Source of the DNA: JAICMB01 sp035295125
Lineage (GTDB): Bacteria; Acidobacteriota; Terriglobia; Bryobacterales; Bryobacteraceae
Length of the DNA: 64,000 nucleotides
NCBI GenBank assembly: GCA_035295125.1
Contig: DATGJP010000079.1
Coordinates: forward strand, 1 to 64,000
Direction of reading: 5' to 3'
The first letter of the stretch is position 1; every line of letters begins with the position of its first letter. A model generated the notes under the pieces. It saw only the letters and a program-made list of their open reading frames with translations. It did no database searches and had not been told where the DNA came from. Positions 6,611-15,297 of the stretch are shown in pieces. A program made the position numbers and the translations under genes.

Positions 6611-8890
6611 CTAATCGTCCTCTGAAGTCCTGACCCGGATTCCAAGCCAAACTCGAATTTGTCTGGCGTCGCGCCCACCATTCGGTCTTACCCGGTCTCG
6701 TTTCCTGCCGAGTCTCTGCAGGCGTTCATCGAAAGACTCCTTGGACAGGGGGTATTTGTTGCCGATAGTCTCGGCCCAGGATGCGTAGGCCGCGTACAGA
6801 TTCGACACCGGAACCCAGCACCCGTCCTTCTTCCACGAGGTCGCATCACCGGTAGCTGCGAGAGCGCAGCAATCCTCGAAGAACTCCTTGGTCCGATCTG
6901 ACTCTTGACGATATTGCTCGGTGGCAGCGGCTACGTCGGGTGCGTCACCCAGCCCTTCGAGATGGTAGAGGACGGCGCCTTCCACTATCCACCGCAGAAT
7001 GCCGGGCAACTCAGTGCGCAGCTTCGCGGGCAGGTTCTTGTCGATCTCGGCGTCCGGTATTTGAATCTTGAACGGGATGCACTTCACGCGGTTCCAGATC
7101 GCGTCGTTCGGGTCCGGGATAACCGGCCTGTGATTGCAGTCAAGGAATAGCTTATAGGTCGGCTGAAAAGTGATCATGTTTTCGCGGAGCCGCCGCGCCT
7201 TGATCTGCCCGAGGCCAGTCAGGTACTTCACGCGGCTTAACGAAAGACGCTGTCCCTGCTCCACTTCACTTGACGAAACGAACCGGCAGCCTTGCAGATC
7301 CGCCAAGTCCGTGTTGACGGCGTTGTTCGAGATCGCCTCTTTTGGGCGAATCATCAGGCTGTCGACTTGAACCTGCCCAGCATATTCCTTGTCACCGAGC
7401 GCGTCACGGATGACCTCGAGGAGGGTTGTCTTACCGTTGTTGCCCTCACCGTAGAGAACGAACAGAAGTTTCTCTGGTTTTCCGGTGGCGGCGCAGCCGA
7501 AGACCTTCTGGAGATAGGACACGAGCTGCTCGGCACGGTCGTTTTCGCCTTGGGACGCGTCGGGGTGGCGACCCATGATTCGATACAGGAACGCCATGAA
7601 TTGTGGGCACTCGGCGTGTGGATCATAACGGACGCGAATCAGCCGGCTGAGGAGTTCCTCGGGCCGGTGTTGCCGTAGCGCCCCCGTTCGCAGATCCACT
7701 GTTCCGTTTTCGACGTTTAGCGTCCATGGGCCTCGGTCAAAATCGTTGGAACTGACTTGCCGAACCTTCTTCTTGGCGAGATGCATCATGTTGCCTAGCG
7801 CAGCGCGCGATAGGGAGCCGTTCACGAATCTCAAGAACGCCTTGCGTTTGTCGGCATCGCTGATGTGCTTCGCCTCCCCGAATGCTTCGAGAATGGTCTT
7901 CTCGGCCCGCTTCTCAACCTCCACGAATTCGTCGAACTGCCACTGCCGGCCCGTCCACACGTAGTAGCTCTTCCGCTCGGTGCAATAAACCAACTCGTGC
8001 CCACACAAATCCGCCAGTCGATCGGCATTGCCGGTGTCGCTCCAGTGGTAATCGTGGCGTTGTGCGCGCTCAATACCGAGCCACCGTAGGGCAGTGTCGA
8101 TGACCTTCTTATCGATAACCTCGACCAGCGTCGGGATGCCAGTTACTTCGCCGCCGCCGCCGTGCTTTTCAAACGTGGACTGGACTTCCGAGTCGGCGGC
8201 GTCCAGTTCGGGATTCGAAGGCCAGAGACACCTGTAGATGACGCGATGAAGCGTTTTGGCGTCGTCCAGGGTCCATTCGCTGCGCGCAAGCACACCCGCG
8301 AGGGCCAAGAACGCACGGTGGCGCGATCCGTGCGTCGGCCAATGACGGGCAAGAACAGCAGCCGCGGCAATCTTGCGGACCGCCGCCACTAGCACATCGG
8401 CGTCAACGTTCGCCGGCGTGCCGTCGAAGCCCTGCTCAAACCTCACGGCTTCGCCAGTTTCGTGGATGCTTGGTGGAACGACAGTCTGCAGACCGATCGA
8501 TCCGTCCGATGACAACCCGCGCAGCTCGATGAGAGTCGCGTGATCTAGCGGGTCGTGAAACTGTTGGGTCCGCACTGGCGGATCGGATCGATACAGGTAA
8601 TGGGAGAAGGGTTTAGACTGCCGGCCAAATATCAAGCCGGTTTCCGGGAGCAACTCGCGAGCGGCCGTGATCGCTTCCGGGCAATCGCAGTCGACGTCAG
8701 TGCTTCCAAATTTGTCGCCCAGAAGCAGACCGATGTTCTGGGCCACGCCATTAAAGTATTGGGCCGCCACGTCGATGGTTATCTCCAGCCGTTCCCAGCC
8801 GTTGAGAACGGGTCGCTTGGATCGATGGGGAACAGGCACCGGAGAGAAGCCTTGTCGAATCCACGTCATCGCAGCTTCGAGGGAGGTCAT
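6611..8890 (-). CDS. Primase-polymerase / D5-type SF3 helicase (phage replication)
   Basis: A 759-residue replication protein combining an N-terminal bifunctional primase/polymerase (Prim-Pol) with a C-terminal D5/P4-family superfamily 3 helicase. The Prim-Pol catalytic acids sit in GSTDVDCDCPEA (about residues 63-74). The helicase part has Walker A GEGNNGKTT (Lys about 487), a B motif around FVSSSEVEQG, a motif C-like FLDCNHRPVI and a downstream WNRVKCIPF. Such proteins start replication of phages and satellites. The ATG at 8890 is used; an upstream GTG at 8926 lies within the T-tract of a terminator. It is apparently transcribed from its own promoter, because that terminator sits directly upstream. 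Confidence 0.88.
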   Translation of the reverse strand: MTSLEAAMTWIRQGFSPVPVPHRSKRPVLNGWERLEITIDVAAQYFNGVAQNIGLLLGDKFGSTDVDCDCPEAITAARELLPETGLIFGRQSKPFSHYLYRSDPPVRTQQFHDPLDHATLIELRGLSSDGSIGLQTVVPPSIHETGEAVRFEQGFDGTPANVDADVLVAAVRKIAAAAVLARHWPTHGSRHRAFLALAGVLARSEWTLDDAKTLHRVIYRCLWPSNPELDAADSEVQSTFEKHGGGGEVTGIPTLVEVIDKKVIDTALRWLGIERAQRHDYHWSDTGNADRLADLCGHELVYCTERKSYYVWTGRQWQFDEFVEVEKRAEKTILEAFGEAKHISDADKRKAFLRFVNGSLSRAALGNMMHLAKKKVRQVSSNDFDRGPWTLNVENGTVDLRTGALRQHRPEELLSRLIRVRYDPHAECPQFMAFLYRIMGRHPDASQGENDRAEQLVSYLQKVFGCAATGKPEKLLFVLYGEGNNGKTTLLEVIRDALGDKEYAGQVQVDSLMIRPKEAISNNAVNTDLADLQGCRFVSSSEVEQGQRLSLSRVKYLTGLGQIKARRLRENMITFQPTYKLFLDCNHRPVIPDPNDAIWNRVKCIPFKIQIPDAEIDKNLPAKLRTELPGILRWIVEGAVLYHLEGLGDAPDVAAATEQYRQESDRTKEFFEDCCALAATGDATSWKKDGCWVPVSNLYAAYASWAETIGNKYPLSKESFDERLQRLGRKRDRVRPNGGRDARQIRVWLGIRVRTSEDD

Positions 8891-8911
8891 ATCGATTCGT
8901 GCCTGCAGTGC

Positions 8912-8954
8912 AAAAAAAAGAGGCACCGCCCCAAGCCAAAGGGCGTGCCTCTTC
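8912..8954 (-). terminator. Rho-independent terminator upstream of the primase gene
   Basis: Reading leftward, an 11-12 bp GC-rich stem (GAGGCACGCCC / GGGCGGTGCCTC, one bulge) with a loop of about 8-9 nt is followed directly by eight T residues. It ends leftward transcription entering from the DUF4304 side, or acts as an attenuator in the primase leader. Confidence 0.8.
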
Positions 8955-9161
8955 GTAAATTACCTGGACCGCGATTGGTTATTTGCGGGTTTAGTGGTTG
9001 AGCAAAGAGCCCAATGGGTTTGCCTTTAGAACCAACGTGCTAACCTCAAGGGCGGACTGGCCTTCTCCCATTTTTGGGCAGAAGCCAACGCCTTACAAGC
9101 CAAGCTCCAAGGGCGTTATGAATGGCTTCAAAGCAGGCCCCCGCAACCAAACTAGATACAT

Positions 9162-9821
9162 CTACTTTGGCTTGCGCCTTCTCCCAATCGAGTACCCCTG
9201 CTCCCTTATCGCTTTGAAGTCGGATTCCGCCTCGGCGATCAACGGTTCGGCGAGGTCGGTCCGGCCCAACCTCCGGGCGACGTACCCGATCATTCGCTTC
9301 CTGGCTGGTGAGTTCCGGGTGGCGTAGACCTCGGGCAGCTCCTCGTGATCCATCAGAAGGGATAGCACATATTCTAGAGACTCGAAGCGGGCAAACCACG
9401 GAAGTCCTTCTTGCACAATTGCCGACCGAGAGTCATCCAAACACTGCAACAGATTGCCGCCGTCCGGTTCCACGTACCACGTGTCACGTCTCTTGAGGAT
9501 TGGTTGGTCGATGCCCTTCAGAAGCCGATGCCGGAAATGGCAGTGGTACTCCTGCGGCTTTACCGAAGGATCAAAGCCTTTCCTAACCGGGTACTCGACC
9601 GGAATGGCATGGAAAAATATCCCCAAGTTGAGGGCAAATGAGAACGTTGTGCAGCCAACGCCTTCAGCGAGATAGTTGTTGAATGATTGATAGTTGACGA
9701 CGTGAATTTGGTCGGACGTGTGCCGCCAAGCCGTCTTCGGGCTGAACTCCGTGAATCCTTCCTGGCGCAACAGCGGCCAGACTTCACGTTTGATCTCCCT
9801 CGCCACTACCTTACTGTCCAT
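9162..9821 (-). CDS. DUF4304 domain protein
   Basis: A 219-residue cytosolic protein. The N-terminal half (WPLLRQEGFTEFSPKTAWR, then the VVNYQSFNNYLAEGVG and TFSFALNLGIFFHAIP segments) matches the DUF4304 pattern of small proteins of unknown function often found in accessory regions. The C-terminus is basic and helical (PARKRMIGYVARRLGRTDLAEPL). It is separated from the primase by about 270 bp and a strong terminator, so it is probably a cargo or flanking gene of the phage segment. Confidence 0.65.
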   Translation of the reverse strand: MDSKVVAREIKREVWPLLRQEGFTEFSPKTAWRHTSDQIHVVNYQSFNNYLAEGVGCTTFSFALNLGIFFHAIPVEYPVRKGFDPSVKPQEYHCHFRHRLLKGIDQPILKRRDTWYVEPDGGNLLQCLDDSRSAIVQEGLPWFARFESLEYVLSLLMDHEELPEVYATRNSPARKRMIGYVARRLGRTDLAEPLIAEAESDFKAIREQGYSIGRRRKPK

Positions 9822-10065
9822 GAGTCCCGTTCCTTAGAAAGCATAACGGAGAGCGAACTGTCGGTGGTCGGTGCCGTCAACTTTAGGCGAAATGGAATGA
9901 TGAGTGCATTCGGAGCATTGCAAACCCCGCAACCAATCTCCTCAATCGGTTGCGCCGGTCATGGGTGATTGCTTCGCAGCCACCCCCATCATTCCAGCTT
10001 GAAATTATCGCACTGCGTCATGCACTCGGAGTTTTGCAGCGCTCCTGAAACGTCCCCGGTCTTGC
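9822..10065. other. Intergenic stretch at the edge of the phage-like segment
   Basis: No convincing gene. It contains a short inverted repeat CGCAACC/GGTTGCG (9928-9954) and a GGGTG/CACCC hairpin near 9965-9990. The right boundary of the phage-like segment probably lies in or near this stretch, but no attachment-site duplication can be tested because the left end is outside the window. Confidence 0.4.
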
Positions 10066-10109
10066 AAAAGAAAAAGGCCGACCTTCCCCGATATTGAGGA
10101 AAGTCGGCC
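10066..10109 (-). terminator. Terminator of the TonB-receptor transcript
   Basis: Reading leftward: stem GGCCGACTTTCC / GGAAGGTCGGCC (one mismatch), a loop of about 11 nt, then a T-rich run (CTTTTTCTTTTG). It begins about 50 bp after the stop codon of the TonB-dependent receptor gene. Confidence 0.8.
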
Positions 10110-10158
10110 GATTTCAGAAACCCGTCACAGCCGAGGAGGCTTGACAAGGTTTTCCATA

Positions 10159-13100
10159 TCAGAACACGAAGTGGGCGAACAGCTGAATCACCCGTGCGTT
10201 ACTGCTATAAAACATGTCGAAGCGGCCGAACAGCGGGTCGCTTGGAACCAGGGCGTTGCGCGCGCCAGTGAAGCTGCGAGTGGCAACGTCGTCGATGAAA
10301 CCACCGGTGAACTGAGCGTGGTTGAACAGGTTGTAAGCCCCCGCGCCGATGTCGAACGATATGCGCTCCGTGAAGCTGAACCGCTTCTTGATGCTCGCGT
10401 CGATGTTGTTGATCGGGTGCAACGGAAACGTGTTGCGTCCACCGTTCGGCAAAGTGCCGGAGCCGCCCACGATGTACCGGGCGTTCGGGTTGTTGGCCAC
10501 ATAGGCGACGATCTGTGAGGCCACGGTGGTCTTGGCGCCGGTCGAGCTGTATCCTGAGACGCCGCTGCCGACATCCGGTTGACCAGCCGGATTGACGAAC
10601 ACCCGGTCGCCCGCGCTGTCGTTGTTCAGGTTCGAGTCGAGTCCGCTTTGAACCGTCGCGTATTCCGGCGACTCGTACGTGTAAGTACCGGCCAGATTCC
10701 AGTTGCCCACCACATTCTTCATCATCCAATTGCCGTTTCTGAACGGGCGAACTTCGTAAATCGGCGTGAACGTAAACCGCTGCCGCCGATCGAGCGCCGA
10801 ACTCGACCAATCCGCCTTCAGGTTTTGGAAATCCTGCGCGCGCCGCGGTGTCAGATACGTCGAGAAGTTCGTCGCTGTGGCGTCATCCATGTTATGGCTC
10901 CACGTGTAGGCCGTGATATACGACAAGCCATTCGTGAATCGCCGGGTCAGTTGCAGCGCCAGACCATGGTAGGTCGAGCTCGCCTGCGGAGCATATCCGG
11001 TGATGTTCGCAAGCGATCCATTGGCGGCGAGATTGTTCCACGGCATCGCAGCCGTCCCGCCCGGAACGATATAGGATTTCACTTGCGCCAACGTCGTCGT
11101 CAGACCGGCCAACACCGACGCGCTCGGCATCGAGAAAAACGTCGGAATGTAGTTGTTTGGACTCGTGAGGTCGTTAATGTTGATACGGGTCTGGTTCCAC
11201 AGATGAACGCCGCGAGTGCCTGTATACCGCGCTTCAAACGTGTAGTTGTTCTTGAACACGTGCTGGACGCCCATCGTCCAGGTCAGACCGTACGGGCGCT
11301 TCCCGCCGAAGGTGTAGGAGCTCACCAGGCCAAGCGCTCCCTGAGGATTGGTCGGCAACGCCTGAGGCGCGCCATTCAGCCCGCCGTTCTTCAGGAAGTT
11401 CGGCGTCTGGTTGTTAAGGTCTACGTCATTGGTCTGTTGGAAGTATGGCGGCGCGGCGTTCGCAGTCAGGTTCGAATAGACCAGATCGTAAGCTTGAGAG
11501 AATCCGCCGCGGATCGACCACGTGCCCGAATGACCGGGCGAGTACGCGAACCCGATACGCGGAGCAAAATTCGGATCATAAGTAGGCCGGTCGAACTTCA
11601 GATAACTAACCTGGCTCGCGGGCGCGCTAGCAGCCTGGTACCGCGACGCCACCGGCATCGTCACATACTCGTACCTCAGCCCGAGGTTCAGAGTCAGGTT
11701 GGGTTGGATGCGGTAGTTGTCATTGATGTAGCCGGCCCATTGCAGGAACCCCAGCGGGTAGCTGGTTGGACCCGCGCTGCGCTCGCCGAGAACGTCGGGC
11801 GACTGGTCCGTCAGATACAAATTGAGCGTGGAGTACTCGTAGTTGCCGGTGACGCGTTGAATGAAGTAATTCGTCGCGATCATGTCAATGAAGTCTCCGC
11901 CGACCTTGATGGTGTGCTTGCCCCAGACCTTGGTCAGATTGTTGGTGACCTGGAACAAATCCTGGATCGAGCCGGTAGGACCAATAGGACCCCAGTTCAG
12001 TCCATTCAGCTCGTCAATCTGCAGGCTCGGATAAGCATCCAGCCCAGGGAAGGTCTGGGAACTCGCTGGAATTGCATTGAAGTTCCGGTTAAACGACGCG
12101 CGGAACTCATTCTGCATCGTCGCTGAGAAGTTGTGAAACTCGCTGATATTGTAGCCGTAGTTGTTGTTCGGTTCGTTCGCATTAAACGCCGGAACCGCGC
12201 CGGCCGCGAGCGACATCTGCTTGTTGTACACCCAGCGTCCGCGCACCTGGTCTCGGTCGCTGATATTGTAGTCGATCGACACAACCGCATCGTAGTTGTT
12301 CGTGTAGACCGGGTTGTTGAAGGCAATGCTCCCAACCGGAATGCTCTTACCGAGCACTGTCACCGAGCCCTGGTCCGCTGTGACAGCCGCCGGAATGTAT
12401 TTCTGCATCTGGCTCAGATTCGTCTGGCTGATGCCGGGCAGGCTCGCCAGCAGCGAGTAGCCGGCCGCCGTCGGAGCAGCCAAAGGCGAACCAGGCAGCG
12501 CTGCCTGACCAATGGGGTTGTACTCGAAATTGCCGAAGTAGAACAACTTGTTCTTGAAAATCGGCCCGCCGATGGTCGCGCCCAAACGGTTGTTGTCGTA
12601 CCGCGGATTCGACGTCAGACCCTGCGTCCAAACCAGCGAGTCCACCGCGTTCAGATTGCGATTCTGCAGGTACTCGTAAATGCTTCCATGCACTGTATTC
12701 GTGCCGCTCTTCATGATCGCTGTGAAGATTCCACCCGATCCGCCGCCGAATTCCGGCGAAAACTGGCCCTGCAAGAGCGTGAATTCGCCAACCACTTCGT
12801 TCGAAACGTACATCAGAGGAGCTGGATTGTAGTAGTTGTTGTTGCTGATGCCGTCGAGGAAAAACGAGTTGTTGTCGGGGCGTTGCCCGTTGACCGCGGG
12901 GCCGAAGCCCTGTGCGACGCCGCCCGACGTCGATACGCCAGCACCCACCAGCGACAGGTTATAGACACCCGAACCGTTCGCGGTCTGTGGCAGTTCGACA
13001 ACCTGGTGATCATTGAACGTCGCCTGGAGCTGGGCGGTCGTGGTGTCGATGGTCGCGGCCGCGGCGCTGACCTCGATCGTAGTTCCGACCGTTCCCACTG

Positions 13101-13443
13101 CCAGCGTCAGGTTGACGGTCTGTGTATTGCCTAGCGTCAGCGCCACGCCCTTCACTGTTTGGCTTGAGAAGCCCGACAACGAAGCGGTCACCGTGTAGCT
13201 GCCCACCGGCAGGTTCTTCAATAAGTAGACGCCTGTGGTGTCGCTGACCACGGTTGTTCTCACCCCCGTGCCCTCATTGGCGGCCACAACTATTGCACTG
13301 GGGATGGTCGCGCCGCTCGAGTCGTACACTGTTCCCGTTAAGTCACCGCTGACAGCCTGTCCCCAGACAATACTGGTCGAGCAAAGCACGAGCGCGAGGA
13401 CGAACAACTTTGCCAGGATGGCCGGCATTGATTTGTAAAGCAT
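10159..13443 (-). CDS. TonB-dependent receptor, Oar-like, with carboxypeptidase-regulatory N-domain
   Basis: An outer-membrane protein of about 1094 residues. It has a signal peptide (residues about 1-29, ending near VWGQA), then a carboxypeptidase-regulatory-like beta-sandwich (GDLTGTVYDSSGATIPSA, YLLKNLPVGSYTVTASLSGF), then a plug (LPQTANGSGVYNLSLVG, NGQRPDNNSFFLDGISNNN) and a long beta-barrel ending in an aromatic residue (LFAHFVF). This is the acidobacterial Oar-type architecture, thought to import or bind large organic ligands, probably glycans. The ATG at 13443 follows GGGAGA; the ORF extension to 13497 is the hexamer-repeat leader. No SusD-like partner is adjacent. It stands alone, ending in a clear terminator. 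The ligand is unknown. Confidence 0.9.
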   Translation of the reverse strand: MLYKSMPAILAKLFVLALVLCSTSIVWGQAVSGDLTGTVYDSSGATIPSAIVVAANEGTGVRTTVVSDTTGVYLLKNLPVGSYTVTASLSGFSSQTVKGVALTLGNTQTVNLTLAVGTVGTTIEVSAAAATIDTTTAQLQATFNDHQVVELPQTANGSGVYNLSLVGAGVSTSGGVAQGFGPAVNGQRPDNNSFFLDGISNNNYYNPAPLMYVSNEVVGEFTLLQGQFSPEFGGGSGGIFTAIMKSGTNTVHGSIYEYLQNRNLNAVDSLVWTQGLTSNPRYDNNRLGATIGGPIFKNKLFYFGNFEYNPIGQAALPGSPLAAPTAAGYSLLASLPGISQTNLSQMQKYIPAAVTADQGSVTVLGKSIPVGSIAFNNPVYTNNYDAVVSIDYNISDRDQVRGRWVYNKQMSLAAGAVPAFNANEPNNNYGYNISEFHNFSATMQNEFRASFNRNFNAIPASSQTFPGLDAYPSLQIDELNGLNWGPIGPTGSIQDLFQVTNNLTKVWGKHTIKVGGDFIDMIATNYFIQRVTGNYEYSTLNLYLTDQSPDVLGERSAGPTSYPLGFLQWAGYINDNYRIQPNLTLNLGLRYEYVTMPVASRYQAASAPASQVSYLKFDRPTYDPNFAPRIGFAYSPGHSGTWSIRGGFSQAYDLVYSNLTANAAPPYFQQTNDVDLNNQTPNFLKNGGLNGAPQALPTNPQGALGLVSSYTFGGKRPYGLTWTMGVQHVFKNNYTFEARYTGTRGVHLWNQTRININDLTSPNNYIPTFFSMPSASVLAGLTTTLAQVKSYIVPGGTAAMPWNNLAANGSLANITGYAPQASSTYHGLALQLTRRFTNGLSYITAYTWSHNMDDATATNFSTYLTPRRAQDFQNLKADWSSSALDRRQRFTFTPIYEVRPFRNGNWMMKNVVGNWNLAGTYTYESPEYATVQSGLDSNLNNDSAGDRVFVNPAGQPDVGSGVSGYSSTGAKTTVASQIVAYVANNPNARYIVGGSGTLPNGGRNTFPLHPINNIDASIKKRFSFTERISFDIGAGAYNLFNHAQFTGGFIDDVATRSFTGARNALVPSDPLFGRFDMFYSSNARVIQLFAHFVF

Positions 13444-13452
13444 TTGCGTTCT

Positions 13453-13470
13453 CCCTTTCCCTTTCCCTTT
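13453..13470. repeat. Three tandem CCCTTT hexamers at the receptor ribosome-binding site
   Basis: On the coding (minus) strand this reads AAAGGG three times, immediately before GGGAGA and about 10 nt ahead of the TonB-receptor start codon. Each unit is itself Shine-Dalgarno-like, so copy-number change could alter translation. Confidence 0.7.
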
Positions 13471-13509
13471 CGAATCGCTCAAAGCGACAAACCCCAAGTC
13501 GGCGCCCGC

Positions 13510-13992
13510 TCAGCTCTTGCCCAGACTCACCGCCGACGGAAACGTGGAACGCCCACCGAAATAACACTCAATGGATTCCACCCTTTCTCCCCTGGTCCGG
13601 ACATATTCCACGTTCCGGAATGTTTTGCCATTCGTGGTATGGCAAAGGTATTTCACGAACGCCTCGTCGCCCTGGCTGAAAAGCCGTTCGATATCGAAAT
13701 GATGGATATAGTCCCTCTGCGTTTCCCAGCAGTTCGATTTGAAAGCGCTCTTGCTGATGTGGTCGTCATCGTTGGCGCTGGTGAAAGTGAAGTCGTCCGC
13801 CAGCAGAACGTCGAACGGACCCCAGTCTTTCTGCTCCCACGCCTTGTAGAACCGTCGAGCAAGCTCCTCGGCCGACCCACCATGTGCGGTCCGGGTTGGC
13901 GACTTTGGCGGGCCTGAAATACCCAATGCTCCGGCGACGGCAAAACCGCCCGCTCCGAGCAGAGTTCTCCTTGTTGTTGTCGGTATTTTCAT
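13510..13992 (-). CDS. Tat-exported NTF2-like (SnoaL-type) protein
   Basis: A 160-residue protein. The N-terminus has a twin-arginine signal (TTRRTLLGAGGFAVAGALG). The mature part has the NTF2/SnoaL pattern: ELARRFYKAWEQKDWGPFDVLLADDFTFTS, then an internal beta region and a C-terminal VEYVRTRGERVESIECYFG. NTF2-like proteins are small-ligand binders or isomerase-like enzymes; no catalytic role can be assigned here. It sits between the TonB receptor and a TetR regulator, on the same strand as both, and could be controlled by that TetR protein. Confidence 0.7.
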   Translation of the reverse strand: MKIPTTTRRTLLGAGGFAVAGALGISGPPKSPTRTAHGGSAEELARRFYKAWEQKDWGPFDVLLADDFTFTSANDDDHISKSAFKSNCWETQRDYIHHFDIERLFSQGDEAFVKYLCHTTNGKTFRNVEYVRTRGERVESIECYFGGRSTFPSAVSLGKS

Positions 13993-14037
13993 GACATCTT
14001 CTCCTTTTACAGACCTTTTAAAGATTCCCGGGTATGC

Positions 14038-14682
14038 TCACCGCTCATCCTGCGCTTTCCGCACTTCTTTTCGGAAAAGCAGCTCGATATAGCGCCGCAA
14101 ATGATCGATGCTATCGATCGCGACCTGCGTGCCTTCCTTCGCTTTCGCGAGAATGAAGGCCCCCTGCAGGACCACCTGCGTGTAAAGCGCTAAGCTGCTC
14201 GCCGTCCAGTCGGCGTCGATGCGATAGTGCTCGATCGCGGCCGCAATATCTTTTTCAACGTTCGCCGCGTGGTCCGTAATCGTTGCCTCGCAGGCTCGCG
14301 CGATTTCCGGATGCGATTGGTAAACCTCCTGGATCATCGTGCCCGCGAGGCAACTGATCTCGGAAAGGGTCCCGGCGAGCATGGCCTTTCGGAAGTCGAG
14401 GTATCCGAGCACTCGTTCGAGCGGGTCGTTATGTGAGTGGTACGATGCCGCGGCAAAAAAGGCGCTCGTACACTCTCCCCAATAGGCGGCGGACGCCACT
14501 GCTAGCGCGTCTTTGCTCTTAAAGTGATGAAAGAACGCACCTTTAGTGACGCCTGCCGCGTCGCAAAGGCTATCCACGGACGTCGCGGCGTAGCCTTTCT
14601 CCCGGAGCAGCTTAAGGGAGACGTCGAGCAGCTTCTGGCGTGATCCGGTGGCGGAAGATCGACATCCCTCAGCAGACCCCAT
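14038..14682 (-). CDS. TetR/AcrR family transcriptional regulator
   Basis: A 214-residue repressor. The N-terminal helix-turn-helix is evident (TGSRQKLLDVSLKLLREKGY, then SVDSLCDAAGVTKGAFFHHF and KSKDAL), followed by an all-helical ligand-binding domain. The ATG at 14682 is chosen because the ORF upstream of it runs through a perfect palindromic operator (14693-14710). That operator lies 11 nt ahead of the start, so the protein probably represses its own synthesis and perhaps the NTF2-like gene 45 bp downstream. The inducer cannot be predicted. Confidence 0.85.
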   Translation of the reverse strand: MGSAEGCRSSATGSRQKLLDVSLKLLREKGYAATSVDSLCDAAGVTKGAFFHHFKSKDALAVASAAYWGECTSAFFAAASYHSHNDPLERVLGYLDFRKAMLAGTLSEISCLAGTMIQEVYQSHPEIARACEATITDHAANVEKDIAAAIEHYRIDADWTASSLALYTQVVLQGAFILAKAKEGTQVAIDSIDHLRRYIELLFRKEVRKAQDER

Positions 14683-14692
14683 GGGTAGCAGA

Positions 14693-14710
14693 ATACCAAC
14701 CGGTTGGTAT
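14693..14710. promoter_or_regulatory. Perfect 18-bp palindrome, candidate TetR operator
   Basis: ATACCAACCGGTTGGTAT is a perfect inverted repeat 11 nt upstream of the TetR start codon, in the size range and position of TetR-family autoregulatory operators. Confidence 0.8.
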
Positions 14711-14902
14711 GTTGTCAACACCAAAAATGACAGGTCGGGGAGCATGCGGGTCCATCACTCCTATAAGGAGAGCAGCATCGCTGATGGGTTCGGCCGCATT
14801 ACCCCCATGCAGCCAATGCACTTCTCCAGAAAAGGTCGCTCTTCAGCAGCTCGGGGTGAATACGCGGTGCGCTCCAGTGGCGGAAGTCTTGAAGAGCGGC
14901 AT

Positions 14903-14990
14903 GCGCAGGCGAAACCGCCCGCGCCACCTTTATGGTTCACCAGGTTGCGAGCCAAGGTGGGGCAGGCGGGGCAGGCATTCAGCCTGCCCG
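14903..14990. repeat. REP-like palindromic pair, copy A
   Basis: Two GC-rich palindromic units: GCGCAGGCGAAACCGCCCGCGCCACC (arms at 14903-14928) and GGCAGGC-ATTCA-GCCTGCC (about 14970-14989), joined by about 40 bp. Related units recur at seven places in the window. It lies in the gene-poor zone just ahead of a broken GNAT gene. Confidence 0.7.
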
Positions 14991-15063
14991 ACTTCTTTGG
15001 CGCAATACCACGAGATCCCGTCTGCGCTGTCAAATCCCCCCGAAACCAAGATCCCTCCCGGGA

Positions 15064-15281
15064 GAATCTGATCTCCAGCGATCGGCCGGTCGAGGGTTGG
15101 CAGAAGAACCGGGACGGGCAGTCATCCGTTTCGCATTTGAGAGAACAGGCGCCCGCGCGATTTTCGCCGGGCACCATGCTCAAACGTCGCCTCACGCCGC
15201 GTTCTGGAAAAGCTGGGTTTCCAATTCACGCACGAGGAGTTCTATCCGCCGACGGGCCTCTTGCACCCGTCCTATAGCTAA
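15064..15281 (+). pseudogene. GNAT (RimJ/RimL-type) acetyltransferase remnant, frameshifted
   Basis: In one frame, 15085-15180 reads as a typical acetyl-CoA-binding region of RimJ/RimL-like N-acetyltransferases (GRGLAEEPGRAVIRFAFE, then TGARAIFAGHHA). The next frame continues the family pattern (NVASRRVLEKLGFQFTH, then PPTGLLHPSYS and stop at 15279-15281). The break lies at about 15181-15183 and fits loss of one base. The N-terminal half is missing, so this is a decayed gene, possibly disrupted together with the nearby REP-like insertion. Confidence 0.75.
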
Positions 15282-15297
15282 GACCGACCGCCACGGC

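Noticed and set aside
10579..12126. 515-codon rightward ORF inside the TonB receptor
   Set aside because: Antisense shadow in a GC-rich gene; Arg/Val-rich with no domain pattern.
12133..13134. 333-codon rightward ORF inside the TonB receptor
   Set aside because: Same reason; mirrors the receptor plug and N-domain codons.
14761..15195. 144-codon leftward ORF over the REP pair and GNAT remnant
   Set aside because: Cys/Arg/Pro-rich, mostly the reverse of repeat DNA and of the GNAT frame.
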